Assembly: GCA_009746045.1 (NCBI GenBank)
Contig: RPFO01000065.1
Coordinates: forward strand, 4,774,107 to 4,838,106
Direction of reading: 5' to 3'
DNA length: 64,000 nt
From: Mesostigma viride
Taxonomy: Eukaryota > Streptophyta > Mesostigmatophyceae > Mesostigmatales > Mesostigmataceae
This document shows positions 43,885 to 56,099 of the stretch, in pieces. Position 1 is the first letter of the stretch; every line of letters starts with the position of its first letter. The notes below the pieces were generated by a model that had not been told where the DNA came from, made no database searches, and was given only the letters and a program-made list of their open reading frames with translations. A program made the position numbers and the translations under genes.

Positions 43885-44454
43885 ACACCCCTTCCTCTAC
43901 CTATGGATTCACGACAAAAGGCTCGCATATAACCAGCGCCCCTTTAGTCACGGCTGCCCCAACATCCCCCCCCGCCGATCCGCTAGTCTCCTTCCCAACA
44001 TTTCGAAGCATCGTCCTGCTGGCAGGCGCACTATCAACGCCATCTACGCCCCATCTGAACTTCACTAACCTGGCATTCAGCACACAAATAACGACCCCAC
44101 GAATTTATAAATCGACTTTTGACACATTTAGCGGTCGGGCTAGCTTCAAGGATAATTTATCTGCCCAACGCGCTCCATACTGCTCGAAATGATGCACGAA
44201 CGTGGCCATACGGTCCATTTTACTCGAGGCCGCCATGGTCGTGCATTCGTGAAAATTCCTCGTCCCGTTGCACGAAAGTGGCCAAAATAGGTACTTTTCC
44301 ACCTCACGTATTTTTCAGTAACCGTCGACCCCTGTCGACCCCAACGGGTCAGGACGCTCAGCACATGTACCAGATTCGCGCCACTGGGGCCGGACGACCC
44401 ATAGGACCGGTCCTTCCCGCCAAAATACCGTACTTTGTGAGATCTTGGTGAAAA
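43885..44454. other. Gene-free region
   Basis: No supportable gene. It ends with two GGCCTCAATTGAG palindromes at 44455-44492 ahead of the minisatellite. Confidence 0.4.
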
Positions 44455-44492
44455 AGGCCTCAATTGAGCCAAAAGGCCTCAATTGAGGCCTG
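44455..44492. repeat. Two GGCCTCAATTGAG palindromes
   Basis: One shortened copy (GGCCTCAATTGAGCC) and one full copy (GGCCTCAATTGAGGCC) in tandem, matching 40796-40814. Confidence 0.65.
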
Positions 44493-44504
44493 TGGACACT
44501 GAGA

Positions 44505-46192
44505 CAATGAATAATTAAATGTGGGGGGGTGCTGCTACGTATACATGCATGTGGGGGGTTGCTGGCATGAATAAATGAATGTGGGGGGTTGCTGGCATGA
44601 ATAATTAAATGTGGGGGGGTGCTGCTACGTATAAATGCATGTGGGGGGTTGCTGGCATGAATAAATGAATGTGGGGGTTGCTGGAATGAATAATTAAATG
44701 TGGGGGGGTGCTGCTACGTATACATGCATGTGGGGGGTTGCTGGCATGAATAATTAAATGTGGGGGGGTGCTGCTACGTATACATGCATGTGGGGGGTTG
44801 CTGGCATGAATAAATGAATGTGGGGGGTTGCTGGCATGAATAATTAAATGTGGGGGGTGCTGCTACGTATACATGCATGTGGGGGGTTGCTGGCATGAAT
44901 AAATGAATGTGGGGGGTTGCTGGCATGAATAATTAAATGTGGGGGGTGCTGGCATGAATAATTAAATGTGGGGGGCTGCTGCCATGAATAAATGCATGTG
45001 GGGGGTTTCTGGCATGAATAAATGAATGTGGGGGGTACGTGCTGGCATGAATAATTAAATGTGGGGGGGTGCTGCTACGTATAATTGCATGTGGGGGGTT
45101 GCTGGCATGAATAAATGAATGTGGGGGGGTGATGGCATGAATAAATAAATGTGGGGGGCTGCTGCCATGAATAAATGCATGTGGGGGGTTGCTGGCATGA
45201 ATAAATGAATGTGGGGGGGTGCTGGCATGAATAATTAAATGTGGGGGGGTGCTGCTACGTATAATTGCATGTGGGGGGTTTCTGGCATGAATAAATGAAT
45301 GTGGGGGGGTGATGGCATGAATAATTAAATGTGGGGGGGTGCTGCTACGTATAATTGCATGTGGGGGGTTTCTGGCATGAATAAATAAATGTGGGGGGTT
45401 GCTGGCATGAATAAATAAATGTAGGGGGGTGCTGCCATGAATAAATGAATGTGGGGGGTGCTGCTACGTATAAATAAATGTTGGGGGGTGCTGGCATGAA
45501 TAATTAAATGTGGGGGGGTGATGGCATGAATAATTAAATGTGGGGGGGTGCTGCCATGAATAAATGCATGTGGGGGGTTGCTGGCATGAATAAATGAATG
45601 TGGGGGGGTGCTGGCATGAATAATTAAATGTGGGGGGGTGCTGCTACGTATACATGCATGTGGGGGGTGCTGGCATGAATAAATGAATGTGGGGGGTGAT
45701 GGCATGAATAATTAAATGTGGGGGGTGCTGCTACGTATAAATGCATGTGGGGGGTTGCTGGCATGAATAAATGAATGTGGGGGGGTGATGGCATGAATAA
45801 ATAAATGTGGGGGGTTGCAGGCATGAATAAATAAATGTTGGGGGGTGCTGGCATGAATAATTAAATGTGGGGGGGTGATGGCATGCATAATTAAATGTGG
45901 GGGGTTGCTGGCATGAATAAATAAATGTGGGGGGTTGCTGGCATGAATAATTAAATGTGGGGGGGTGCTGCTACGTATAAATGCATGTGGGGGTTTGCTG
46001 GCATGAATAAATGAATGTGGGGGGTGATGGCATGAATAAATGAATGTGGGGGCCGGGTGCTGCTACGTATAATTGCATGTGGGGGGTTTCTGGCATGAAT
46101 AAATGAATGTGGGGGGGTGCTGGCATGAATAATTAAATGTGGGGGGGTGCTGCTACGTATAAACAAATGTTGGGGGTTTCTGGCATGAATAA
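44505..46192. repeat. G-rich 30-bp minisatellite, block 2
   Basis: More than 50 units alternating between a GGGGGGTTGCTGGCATGAAT form and a GGGGGGTGCTGCTACGTAT form. Each unit has a run of 5-7 G. Long His/Pro/Ser frames on the minus strand are repeat products and not genes. Confidence 0.93.
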
Positions 46193-46196
46193 TTAA

Positions 46197-47903
46197 CCCT
46201 TAAATGGTACTCGGTCCGTTTTAGTGGACTGAGTTTTTCTCAGTCCTATTAAACGGACCGAGTTTGTGGCAGAACTAGCTATAATTCTAGCAAACTTTTG
46301 AATATTCTGTTTGGACCAGCTTCGAGATCTATATTTGTACTTTCACGTACACCCCTGGTTTGCTACTTTTGGACACCTGGACAGGGACCTATGGTCAAGG
46401 AAAGTAGGGGGGGTACCATGGCCAAACGAGGACGACGTGAATAAAAATTATTCACTTCCGCGGCTATGGTGGCACAAACAACTGACTGGGGCGAGAGCAT
46501 GGCTTGACGTATTCGACTGAAACTTTGTAGGCATCATCCCTAGGTCTTGTAAATGCTATTTGCGTAGCCATGCATCATTTACAAATGCCTAGATATGTCT
46601 CGAGGTTATGTGGCGGCGCAGCAAATCGCGTGAGCAGCCAGGCGATGACAGTGCAAGCTGTACTTGTTGCTCGGCAGAAAATGTTCGGATTTTTGCGTAT
46701 GGATGAGTTATTTACGTCGTTCCTAGCACAGTTGACCATCAATGGCGGCCAGGACATGCTTGCGGCTACGTTCGTCGGGTGGGCGTGCTAGCTCCTGCAA
46801 ACAAGGTAATCTGCGGTTTCGACCAGGTACGTTTTAGCCTTTTATCATGTCTCAGTGACCGCGCATGTGTCATATATTGTTTCGATACCAGACTCGGGGC
46901 TATAATCGAAGCTTTATGACTGTCTTTTTGTTGTTTTATTGCTTCTGTGCATAGGCTAGTGATGGTTGGGTAGTAATGTTACCTCGGCCAGATTTTGGAC
47001 GAGTTTTGACTGCTTTTAGCGTATGCTACAACATGAATGTCGGTATAACGACAGATATCGTTTATAATAATGTTCAGTGTGATGATACGATGCTTTCCGT
47101 TGCTTAAACAACTCAGGACGAGTGTTTTTCTGCCCAGTTCTAGGCATGCATGCTGGCCAAGTCCGCCTTCTTTTTGTGTGTTTGCTGTGTGTTAGAGACA
47201 TAGAGATGCCTGGGATCTGCTTGCATTTAGGCATCAGCAAGTTGCTAATTTTGTTTCTTTCCTTTTTCCTTGTATTTTGAAGTTGTTTGTAGCGTATAGG
47301 GTACGTTGGTAATAAGCTCCTTGCATGTGCCTTCTACGCGTGCTTTCTGCCCAATGGCACTAGATTTACAGTATTGTATAGCATGAGCTGCTGTTTTATA
47401 TGCTGGAAATGTGTTGGAGGATGCATGTGTGGCCAGCTATGATGCTTTATGCCACATTGGGACAGGAAACCCGAAAACGGTAGTGCTAGCCACCCCCCCC
47501 CAAAAAACTCAGTCCTATTAAACGGACTGAGCTATTTTGGGATTTTTGCTAGCTAGCTTGTGCAGTTCTGTAGCATGTCATGTTGTGAATGCATTGATGG
47601 CATGCCTGTGATATAAAGTAACTGCCTTTGAAATTCCAGGGCCTATATATTTGTGTAAGTGGTCCATATTGCATGATGTATGTCTCAAACCCCATTTTTC
47701 CGTACCCCCCTGGGGTTGGTGCTATTTATAGCACCCAAAAGTCATAGATATGGGACCGGTGACATGTCCCCAAAGAAATTCAACATAAATGCATGCTTGG
47801 TACCAAGGGGTGGCCAGAAATTGTTTTTAGGCCATACACAACAAATGTGCAAAGATGTGCAACTCAGTCCGTTTAATAGGACTGAGTGTACACCATTTAA
47901 GGG
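46197..47903 (+). mobile_element. piggyBac-like TTAA element, non-autonomous
   Basis: Begins CCCTTAAATGGT and ends ACCATTTAAGGG, an inverted pair, with TTAA at both sides (46193-46196 and 47904-47907). CCCT ends with a TTAA duplication are the piggyBac hallmark. Next to the left end is a hairpin with a stem of about 24 bp (46210-46262, CTCGGTCC ... GGACCGAG). A shorter form CTCAGTCC/GGACTGAG recurs at about 47508-47533 and 47864-47887. Only short frames occur (69 and 73 codons) and no transposase is seen. It interrupts the minisatellite. Confidence 0.7.
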
Positions 47904-47907
47904 TTAA

Positions 47908-48470
47908 ATGTGGGGGGGTGATGGCATGAATAATTAAATGTGGGGGGTGCTGCTACGTATAAATAAATGTTGGGGGGTGCTGGCATGAATATGTAATTAA
48001 ATGTGGGGGGGTGATGGCATGAATAATTAAATGTGGGGGGTGCTGCTACGTATAAATAAATGTTGGGGGGTGCTGGCATGAATAATTAAATGTGGGGGGG
48101 TGATGGCATGAATAATTAAATGTGGGGGGTTGCTGGCATGAATAAATAAATGTGGGGGGGTGATGGCATGAATAATTAAATGTGGGTTTTTGCTGGCATG
48201 AATAAATAAATGTGGGGGGTTGCTGGCATGAATAAATAAATGTGGGGGGTGCTGCCATGAATAAATGAATGTGGGGGGTGCTGCTACGTATAAATAAATG
48301 TTGGGGGGCGCTGGCATGAATAATTAAATGTGGGGGGGTGCTGGCATGAATAAATAAATGTGGGGGGTTGCTGGCATGAATAAATAAATGTTGGGGGGTG
48401 CTGGCATGAATAATTAAATGTGGGGGGGTGATGGCATGAATAATTAAATGTGGGGGGGTGCTGGCATGAA
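47908..48470. repeat. G-rich 30-bp minisatellite, block 3
   Basis: Direct continuation of block 2 on the far side of the TTAA element. Confidence 0.92.
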
Positions 48471-48528
48471 AAAAGTTTTGTTGTGCACTGTTTTTCATTG
48501 TTGTGATAGAATTCACGCATGGACGTAA

Positions 48529-48921
48529 GGGTCTCGCTGCGGCTAGACCCTCGGAATTTTGTTTTTGTATTGACGTAAGGGTCTCGCTGCAGCGAGACCC
48601 CAAGGAATGTCAAATTTTCATGTTTTCATGATGTGGGGGTCTTTCTTTTCTCACCCTTAAAATGATTTGTTTTTGTATCGGTGTTGGGGTCTCGCTGCAG
48701 CGAGACCCCTACGAATGTCGACTTTTAATGTTTGCAAGATGGGAGGGGGCTTTCTTCGCCATAAAAATGATTTGTTTTTGTTTGACGTTAGGGTCTCGCT
48801 GCAGCGAGACCCCAAGGAATGTATACTTTTTATGTTTGCATGATGGGAGGTTGCTTTTTTTCGCTCACCCTAAAAATGATTTGTTTTTGTTTGACGTTAG
48901 GGTCTCGCTGCAGCGAGACGC
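48529..48921. repeat. Tandem array carrying five 22-bp palindromes
   Basis: Palindromes at 48529, 48579, 48687, 48791 and 48900. The last three share a unit of about 105 bp: TGATTTGTTTTTGT, the palindrome, AAGGAATGT, TTTATGTTTGCA and a T-rich stretch. Three of the five palindromes (48579, 48687, 48791) pair perfectly. Confidence 0.8.
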
Positions 48922-48942
48922 CAAAGTTTTGCATTAAAGTAA

Positions 48943-50738
48943 TCGGTGTTCTCTGAACGTAGTTTCTTTATAACAGATGAGAATGAACGCCGCTATGTGA
49001 GTGGTACTACGGGACGGTGGGCCTTGGGCTGGACCGGTTCCATGAGTTAGAATTAGTTGGCCAGTTTTGTATGGCCATTTCTAGTTCGTTAAGTTAAGTA
49101 GCAATTAAGTTACTGTTGCTGACGGCTCATGAGGCGAGCCCGGGCTACGCCGCCTTAAAGTGCCATTTGCACGATGTTCTAGGTCTCTTTTTCTTGTCAT
49201 CGGATGTATGGGGTATGGGTATGGCGGATTACAAGAAATTTAATGCTGCCCTAATCGCGTCAGCCTATTTGGCTGGCGGTGGCCGATTAGAGATGGCGCG
49301 TGACTGACATAGCTTGAACAGTCACGTGACTGTGAAAAAGAAATTAAAATTACCCTCGTCGGTTTTCTCCCCGCAGCTGGGTTCTTGGCCGACGAGAGAC
49401 TATAAAATACTTCGCGTTTGCCTGCGCGTGGCACCTGTACGGAACTCTGAAACCATGAGTAAGATTTCCGTGCCACGCTGCAGTGCCTACCGCTTTGCTG
49501 CGGAATGTCGCAGCAGGGTTGCAGTTCCTGACTGCTGACTGCCGAAGGAAGGGTGGTCGGGTTACTTAGTGGGCACTGTGATGGACGACAAATCTGTCGG
49601 CCCTCGCGAAAGTAGAAAAATATTTACCAGCATCCGCTCTTATGGGTGCGTGAGGTCTCGGGAATGTGGTGGGGACGAATTCCGGAATTATGCAATATTT
49701 CGATTCAGACCGAGACTTAAGGGGCCAGTTTAACAGACGGACCTGGGCCGGGCAGGACCAAATATTTTGGCCGGCCCAGTTGCGCTTGCGCTTTATCGGC
49801 CGCTGGGGTGTGTGATGAGAGCCTGCTCATCAACTAAAACCTGAAATATGGAAAGTTACTCCCCCAGGTGACAACGTTGACAGTAATCGAGATATGGTGG
49901 CATCGGGTGTCGTCCTACAAGTTGTCGTCACGTTAGGGCGGCACTGGCCTTTGAGGGAGGTCCGTGATCGTTAAACGAGGCGTCTTCTTCCTTGTCTTTG
50001 CGTGCACATTCAACACCCTCTTTTACTGGCCGAGGGTGGAAGGCTGGGGGGGGCCCTGCGAAGGGTTATCGTGCATGAGGCTCGCTACAGCCGCCGGCGA
50101 TTGTAATGGTCGTGACCGTTGCGGCAGGGCAGCCTCGAGAGCCACTGAGCGAAAGTGGTTGGCGGAGCTTTGGAGATAAAGCACCAGGAAAGGGGGGTTG
50201 GGTAACGAGAACTACAATCAATCATGAAATGGGTGCAGCGTGGCAGGCTCACTCATGGGTTCTGTAATTGCCCACTTATTGTTTTAATCAAATGTTGGTG
50301 GATTGGTAATAGTGGGAATAGAATCGGTGTTCTCTGAACGTAGTTTCTTTATAACAGATGAGAATGAACGCCGCTATGTGAGTGGTACTACGGGACGGTG
50401 GGCCTTGGGCTGGACCGGTTCCATGAGTTAGAATTAGTTTGCCAGTTTTGTATGGCCATTTCTAGTTCGTTAAGTTAAGTAGCAATTAAGTTACTGTTGC
50501 TGACGGCTCATGAGGCGAGCCCGGGCTACGCCGCCTTAAAGTGCCATTTGCACGATGTTCTAGGTCTCTTTTTCTTGTCCCGCCCCCCCCCCCCCTTCTT
50601 GTGTTTGTTTCTAGGGTAACGAGAACTACAATCAATCATGAAATGGGTGCAGCGTGGCAGGCTCACTCATGGGTTCTGTAATTGCCCACTTATTGTTTTT
50701 AATCAAATGTTGGTGGATTGGTAATAGTGGGAATAGAA
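48943..50738 (+). mobile_element. Split-direct-repeat element, family 2
   Basis: A1 48943-49198 and A2 50324-50579 (256 bp each), long spacer 49199-50199, B1 50200-50323, C-rich spacer 50580-50613, B2 50614-50738. The start TCGGTGTTCTCTGAACGTAG resembles family 1 (TCGGGGTTCTTTGAACGG), but most of the sequence is unrelated. No coding domain seen. No target duplication. It interrupts the array before it or an upstream intron of the gene that follows. Confidence 0.75.
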
Positions 50739-50860
50739 ATGTCCCTTTTAGAATCCACGAAAGGGTCTAGCTGCAGCGAGACCCTCCCCATCGTTTTTCT
50801 GCCGGCAATTCAGATTCTGAATGACATTTGTGAAACTTGCTTTTTTTAATATTGTTCTGC

Positions 50861-52078
50861 AGATGTCGTCCTCCTATTCCGATTCTGTCAAGGCCACTCC
50901 CGTTTCACCCAAGATGACGTCGAACACCTCGCCGGACCGAACGGCAACAGAGGAGTTTCCTCGGTTGCCGGTCGGTCCCGAAAATGCTCTGGCGAGGTCC
51001 CCCCCACCGAGTCCCCCTTGCCCTCCAAGTCCCCCTTTCCCCCCAGCGAGTTGGACAGAATTTTACCCCCCAACTCTCTCGCTGCTGCGTCTCGCGCTCC
51101 GTCCCGCTCTCCGCCCCGTAAGTCTCCATCGCCGCCCCCCAAGTCGGCCGTAGCTACTGTGTCCCGCTCGCCGTCCCGCAAGTCCCCCAAGTCCCCCGCA
51201 ACTGCGACCCGTTCGCCGCCCCGCAAGCAAGTCCCCCTCTCCGCCCAAAGTTCCCCCCGCTACCGCGTCCCGCTCTCCTTCTCGCAAGTCCCCCTCGCCG
51301 TCCCGCTCGCTGTCCCGCTCTCCTTCCCCCAAGTCCCGCTCGCCGCCACCCAAGTCCCCCGCTTCTGCGTCCCGCTCGCCGCCACCCAAGTCCCCCGCTT
51401 CTGCGTCCCGCTCGCCGTCCCCCAAGCATTCCAGTTCTAAGCGTAAGCCTGCGACCGAGTGGGTAGAGGAAGACGACCGCACCAAAGAGCTCAGGAAGCT
51501 GAGGAAGTCTATCAATGAGCTTATTGAGGAGGACGAGCGCGATAAGATTAACGGGAGGCCTGAAGACCCGGACTCGCCGGTTCGGGAGTCGCGTCGGGAG
51601 CAGTTGTCCGAATTGTTAGCAAAGGCCGCAACATTTGCTGACGACTACGCGGCTCTCGACAAGAAGGACAAGGAGAAGGAGAAGGCGGAGAGGGAGGCCA
51701 TCGAGAAGGCGGAGAGGGAGAGGGCGGAGAGGGAGGAGAAGGAGAGGCTGGAGAAGGCGGACAGGGAGGCCGGAGGAGGAGAGGAAGTACAAGGAGAAAA
51801 AGGCTGCCCAGGAGAGGGAGCACAGGATCCTGGTGGCGAAGCAGAAGGAGGAGGCGAAGAAGAAGACGGAGGCGGCAGCGAAGGACATTCTTGCGGAGGA
51901 GGCTGCTGTTTTTATTCAGATGCGACAGGAGAGGATGAAGGAGGACGAGGCCGCGAGGAAGATGGAGGAGGAGGCTGCGAGGAAGAAGGAGGAGGAGGCT
52001 GCGAAGGCGGTTGAGGGGGAGAAGGACGAGAACGTGAAGAAGGGGTGGGCTCCCGAAGGATGTTCAGTCGATTATCAG
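50861..52078 (+). pseudogene. First visible exon: SR/SP-rich and coiled-coil region
   Basis: Preceded by TTCTGCAG, so ATG at 50861 may be a start or an internal Met. It reads MSSSYSDSVKATPVSPKM, then SRSPSRKSPK-type repeats, then TKELRKLRKSINELIEEDE and a long Lys/Glu/Arg coiled coil (EKAEREAIEKAERERAERE). The natural reading moves between frames near 51000, 51230 and 51770 in C-rich or repetitive stretches. Ends at a donor CAG-GTATGT. Confidence 0.5.
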
Positions 52079-52274
52079 GTATGTTTATTGATGTGAGACG
52101 TACATTTCTCAGATGGCTTTTGAACGGCGTGTGTGTATCGTAGAAAGGGTGGAATTTTATGTCATACATTGATCCTAAGGGTATAGCTGCGGAGAGACGT
52201 TGACCTAGGAGTTAAGGTTGTTGACGACGACGACGACGATGTGCGGGCCTTTTTTTTACTCTTGTTGTCTGCAG

Positions 52275-53319
52275 CCCTCCACGGTGGCCATTCTGAAACA
52301 GGACCTGGCTCAGGCTGAGTCTGAGTCTGGGGCGAGTCGTAAAGCCGAAAAGGGCTTGATCGGCTTGATCCGCTTTCTTTCGGCCGAGATAGCGTTTGCA
52401 GAGAAGTCCGGTGTCGTCGTGGACCGTCCGGCGTCGGCACACATAATTTGGAAGAACGACCGCCTGGGCCGTCTTGCATTGTTCGAAGCCACACAGCGAG
52501 CCATTCATGGGAAGAGGGTCGTTGGTGACGACGTTTATGAGGTTTTGAAGATCGCGCACTCGTGCATCCTTAATCTGAAGGAGGATGTCGGACGTTACTT
52601 TCCTCGTCGTGCTTTAATATGGTCGACGCTCTTTGATGAGGTTGAAAAGTTCGAGGTCCACACGGGCGTCACATTTTACGAGGTCTCTTATATGGAAACC
52701 TTGAAAATCACTGCGTTGCATCAGCTCTTTAAACTCATGACTGGAGATATGAAAGCGGATTCGAGGGCTTCACTGTCGGAAGATGAAGTGTTTGATGTTG
52801 TCAGGAAAGGATTTGTTGACATGTCGAACAGTGACTTTATCGTAATTGTGCCGGGAAGAATGAATCACGTAGGAGGATTGGAGCAGCGCGCAGATGAAGT
52901 GATCGCGCATTTGGACATGACAAGAGACCACTTACTGCAATCTTTTGTGGCGGACCGACTTTCTTGTCAGCCCGGACGCCAGCCTTTCCCGGGAAGCGGT
53001 CGCTTTCTTTTTGGATTGGGCTGGACAGGTGATCCAAAGTTTCCGGCACCGGGCCGACTTCAATGTTATTCAGACATATAAGCCACACCGGGAAATCGTC
53101 CGGGAATGGTTGGATCAAATCTCGTTGGTTGATTGTCTCAAGAGTATCCGAACTAAGTTAGACACGGAGTGGTCTGATTTAGAGGCGGGAGGCCATTGGC
53201 AGTCCCTCGAGTTGTTCGTCGAGGCGGAATTGAGGCGGCATCTGGAAAAGGAGAGAGCCCATGAAGTGCCGATATGGCCTTTGGGGAAGATTTTGAGGAG
53301 GTGGAAGTTCTACGTTTCG
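52275..53319 (+). pseudogene. Second exon, unknown domain
   Basis: After TGTCTGCAG it reads PSTVAILKQDLAQAESESG through helical segments (SLSEDEVFDVVRKGFVDMS). Near 52940 the reading moves frame to WRTDFLVSPDASLSREAVA and on to LGKILRRWKFYVS before GTACGT. No family recognised. Confidence 0.5.
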
Positions 53320-53426
53320 GTACGTTAACTTGCCGATATCGTTTATCGATTTGGTTTGATTCCATTCCCTGAATAGGGCTCTATATGCTGACCAACCTTC
53401 ATGGTTTGTCCTGTCATATCATGCAG

Positions 53427-53912
53427 GGCCGGGGCTCCATGCCAGGGGACGTATCGGAGGATGTAACGAATTTGGAAGACTTGGTTGATAAGGTGGGTGC
53501 TTGTCCGTCGAGTTTCCACGAGCATCTTACATGGGGTCTAGCTGCAGGTAGACCCTCACCCTTTTATTGAGACTGACATCTTCGGCTAATTTCAACGGTG
53601 CCCCCCACCAATCTGTTGTCTTTTTTCAGGGGGCGGCTGCGGCGATGGCTGTTGACAGTGCTGGTCTTTGGTCTGGACTCGAGATGGAAATGGTAAGCAT
53701 TGAACGATATCCGGATGTCTGCATTTCGCCTGAAGTTTTAGTGAGCGCATTATGCGAAATATACAAATAGCGACTAATTTTGATTTCCAATGAGCTGTCG
53801 TATTCGGTGTTGACAGGTGGGGGGTTTGGCATCAGCAGGCGCTGGCGGAGAGGAAGAAAACGCTGGAGGAGATGAGGATGTGGGAGACGCTGAGGGAGAA
53901 GTGGCTGCGCAG
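53427..53912 (+). other. Three mini-exons with two short introns
   Basis: Exons 53427-53492 (GRGSMPGDVSEDVTNLEDL), 53630-53692 (Ala-rich, GLWSGLEMEM) and 53817-53912 (WHQQALAERKKTLEEMRMW, a coiled coil). They are separated by introns with GTGGGT..TTTTCAG and GTAAGC..TGACAG ends. The first intron carries a palindrome at 53534-53555. Confidence 0.45.
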
Positions 53913-55361
53913 GTACGTTCATCCGCCGCGAGTTCGGGTGATTTTTTTCGTGCTGAGGGGTATCTCCGCAGAGAGACGATGGTGTCGCGTTTGCGTGCCA
54001 TATCATCCTGGACTGGTCATTACCGCTACTTGGAATGCATCCACTATCAGCAGTAATCATGTGTGAGATATGCCACCCTGTGAAAAAAAAAATCCAGCTG
54101 CTCAAAGAGGCTTTTCCAGGATCAGCAACAACCTTATCATGCATGCTTTTAAAGGCTTAGCAATAACCCCTTCATTGGCTTTTTACCGGGAAAAGCCTAA
54201 CCTCTTCAGATGCTTTTGAAGGCTAAGCAATAACCTCTTCCTTGTGCTTCCCTGGGTGAAGCAGGAGGAACATCCAGGCTGGCCGGACTGAACCCATCAT
54301 GGGTTGTTCGTCCGTTTAAAATGAGAATGAAAGGTGCGGTCCTTTATGGCACCGCCACCTTCATGACAGGCAATCCGGCCCAACCAGCCGATTCTTGAGA
54401 CCATGCTTTATCATTAAAGCAACCAAAAGACATTTCAATTCCAATGAGAGACATGACGAATTACAAAGAGTGTCGAGTTGTAATGTTGTAGTTATAAGAG
54501 CAGCTGTGAGGTCCCTTGGTTGACGCCACTGCAGGCCCCTTGTGGCGGCAGTGCGCGTGTGTTCCCGACCTAGTTCCTACTGGCATTCTTGCCAACGACG
54601 ACCAGGGTGCCCGAAGGCCCTGTCCCTTGTCTCGTTCTCAGTCTTACACACATTCTTAACAAAACCAATACATTGTCATATCCGTCAGTCCATCCTCATG
54701 GCAACTGACTGCATGCAACCACTCACGGGGGCTGCTCCGGGCTGCTCGAACTATTTCACCCCATGAAGACAACAAACCAGTTGTGAGGGAGAGAAACGGA
54801 CGAACAACGACCACCATGGTTCGTTGCTCATCCTTCTATACTGCTCAAAGCTCAAGCCTGGCGGCTGGCGCCACTAGCGCCACTTTAGACATCAGCCAAT
54901 CATAACATTGTCTAATTTCCGACAAGCTAAACTTCAAGCTTTATCTGTCAAGCGAACACAAATATACAAGGGCAAATCTGTCGGCTATGCCAGGCACCGC
55001 CTGGGGCTTCCTTGCATTTGTGTCTGGTGTCCCACGTTGAAATCCTGAAATTGCACATCTGCTCAGTGCCTCGCCGGCTTGCTGCGTACCAGCATTCGGC
55101 AAACTGCCCTTGTGACGAATGTCAGTGAAATTCAGGTCCGCCCAAAAGTTCCGTCAGCAAATTCAGCGGACTTGGCGCGTGAGTACAATTGAGATCCGCG
55201 GCGTCAGTACCGGGCCGCGGTATAGCAACCCGCACAAGGCTGCGGACGTCAGAATTACGCTAAAATCTGAATTGCGGACGTGATAGATCACGGACGCGAC
55301 AATGGTGCAACAATCGAACTGAGGTCAAGTCCCTTCTTGTTGGTTTTTTTTTGTCATGCAG
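53913..55361 (+). other. Long intron with repeat filling
   Basis: GTACGT donor and TTTGTCATGCAG acceptor, 1449 bp. A diverged palindrome lies at 53958. 54105-54260 holds two similar segments containing GCTTTTGAAGGCTAAGCAAT or a close match. 54484-54907 starts TGTTGTAG and ends CATAACA, which could be a solo LTR, but no clear target duplication was found. Confidence 0.4.
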
Positions 55362-55910
55362 GCGGGGGCTGTCGCTGGGGGTACTGCGGGGGGGAAGGCG
55401 GCGAAGCCCGAATTGACTGAGCATGAAAGGGAAAAGCTGGATTCCCGCAAGAAGATTGCGAAGGATCATATTATTGCTGTTGGCAAGCTCATGCTTGAGT
55501 CTCCGCCCGATGGCGTCGATAAGGAGGGACCTGCGGGGGCCGAGTTTCGCAAGTACCTGACACGACTTGAGGCGGAAGTCGATGCCGATTTCGATTTCGA
55601 TACGGAGGTGTTGGGTGCCGCTACCTTTAAACATGAATTGGCATATGAATTTGTAAATCTGGTGAGGGCGAAAGCCACCGTAAATTACAAGTGGCAGCCT
55701 AAGGACTACTCAGAGGCAAAGGTTGAGAAGATCGAGAAATTCATGAAGGCTGATTTTCGTCGTCGGGCCGCTGAGTCTACAAGGGCGCTGAATGCGGAGG
55801 CAAAGGCTAACAAAAAGAAGAACGCGGAGAAGAAGGCGGCGGAGAAGGAGGCGAAGAAGGCGGAGAAGGAGAAGGCTAAGGAGGCCAAGAAGCAGCAGAA
55901 AACTGGACAG
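55362..55910 (+). other. Exon with Lys/Ala-rich coiled coil
   Basis: Open throughout: AGAVAGGTAGGKAAKPELTE, a mixed region, then a long Lys/Glu/Ala helix (AEKKAAEKEAKKAEKEKAKE) before a GTACGA donor. Confidence 0.5.
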
Positions 55911-56099
55911 GTACGATTGTTGTGAAAATTTAGACCTCTCGCTGCGGGTAGACGTTTACTGGCTGCGGGACTTGGTGTTCAGTGTCAGTAAGGTATTATT
56001 CCAACAGAACTTTGTTCGTCCCTGAACAGGATGTCGTGGTCGGCCTAAATATTACTGACTTGAGCGAATCCTGCGGTCCTTTTCGATTTTTTACTTCAG

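Noticed and set aside
46311-46791. Transposase remnant inside the TTAA element
   Set aside because: Frames of 69 and 73 codons show no piggyBac DDD motif.
44505-48470. Pro/His/Ser-rich frames on the minus strand
   Set aside because: They follow the 30-bp minisatellite unit and have no start or codon signal of a gene.
52218-52559. Minus-strand frames opposite the large gene
   Set aside because: Shadows of the plus-strand exons, which have the splice signals and natural composition.
54484-54907. Solo LTR inside the long intron
   Set aside because: TG...CA-like ends, but no matching target duplication or related element in the window; kept only as a remark.
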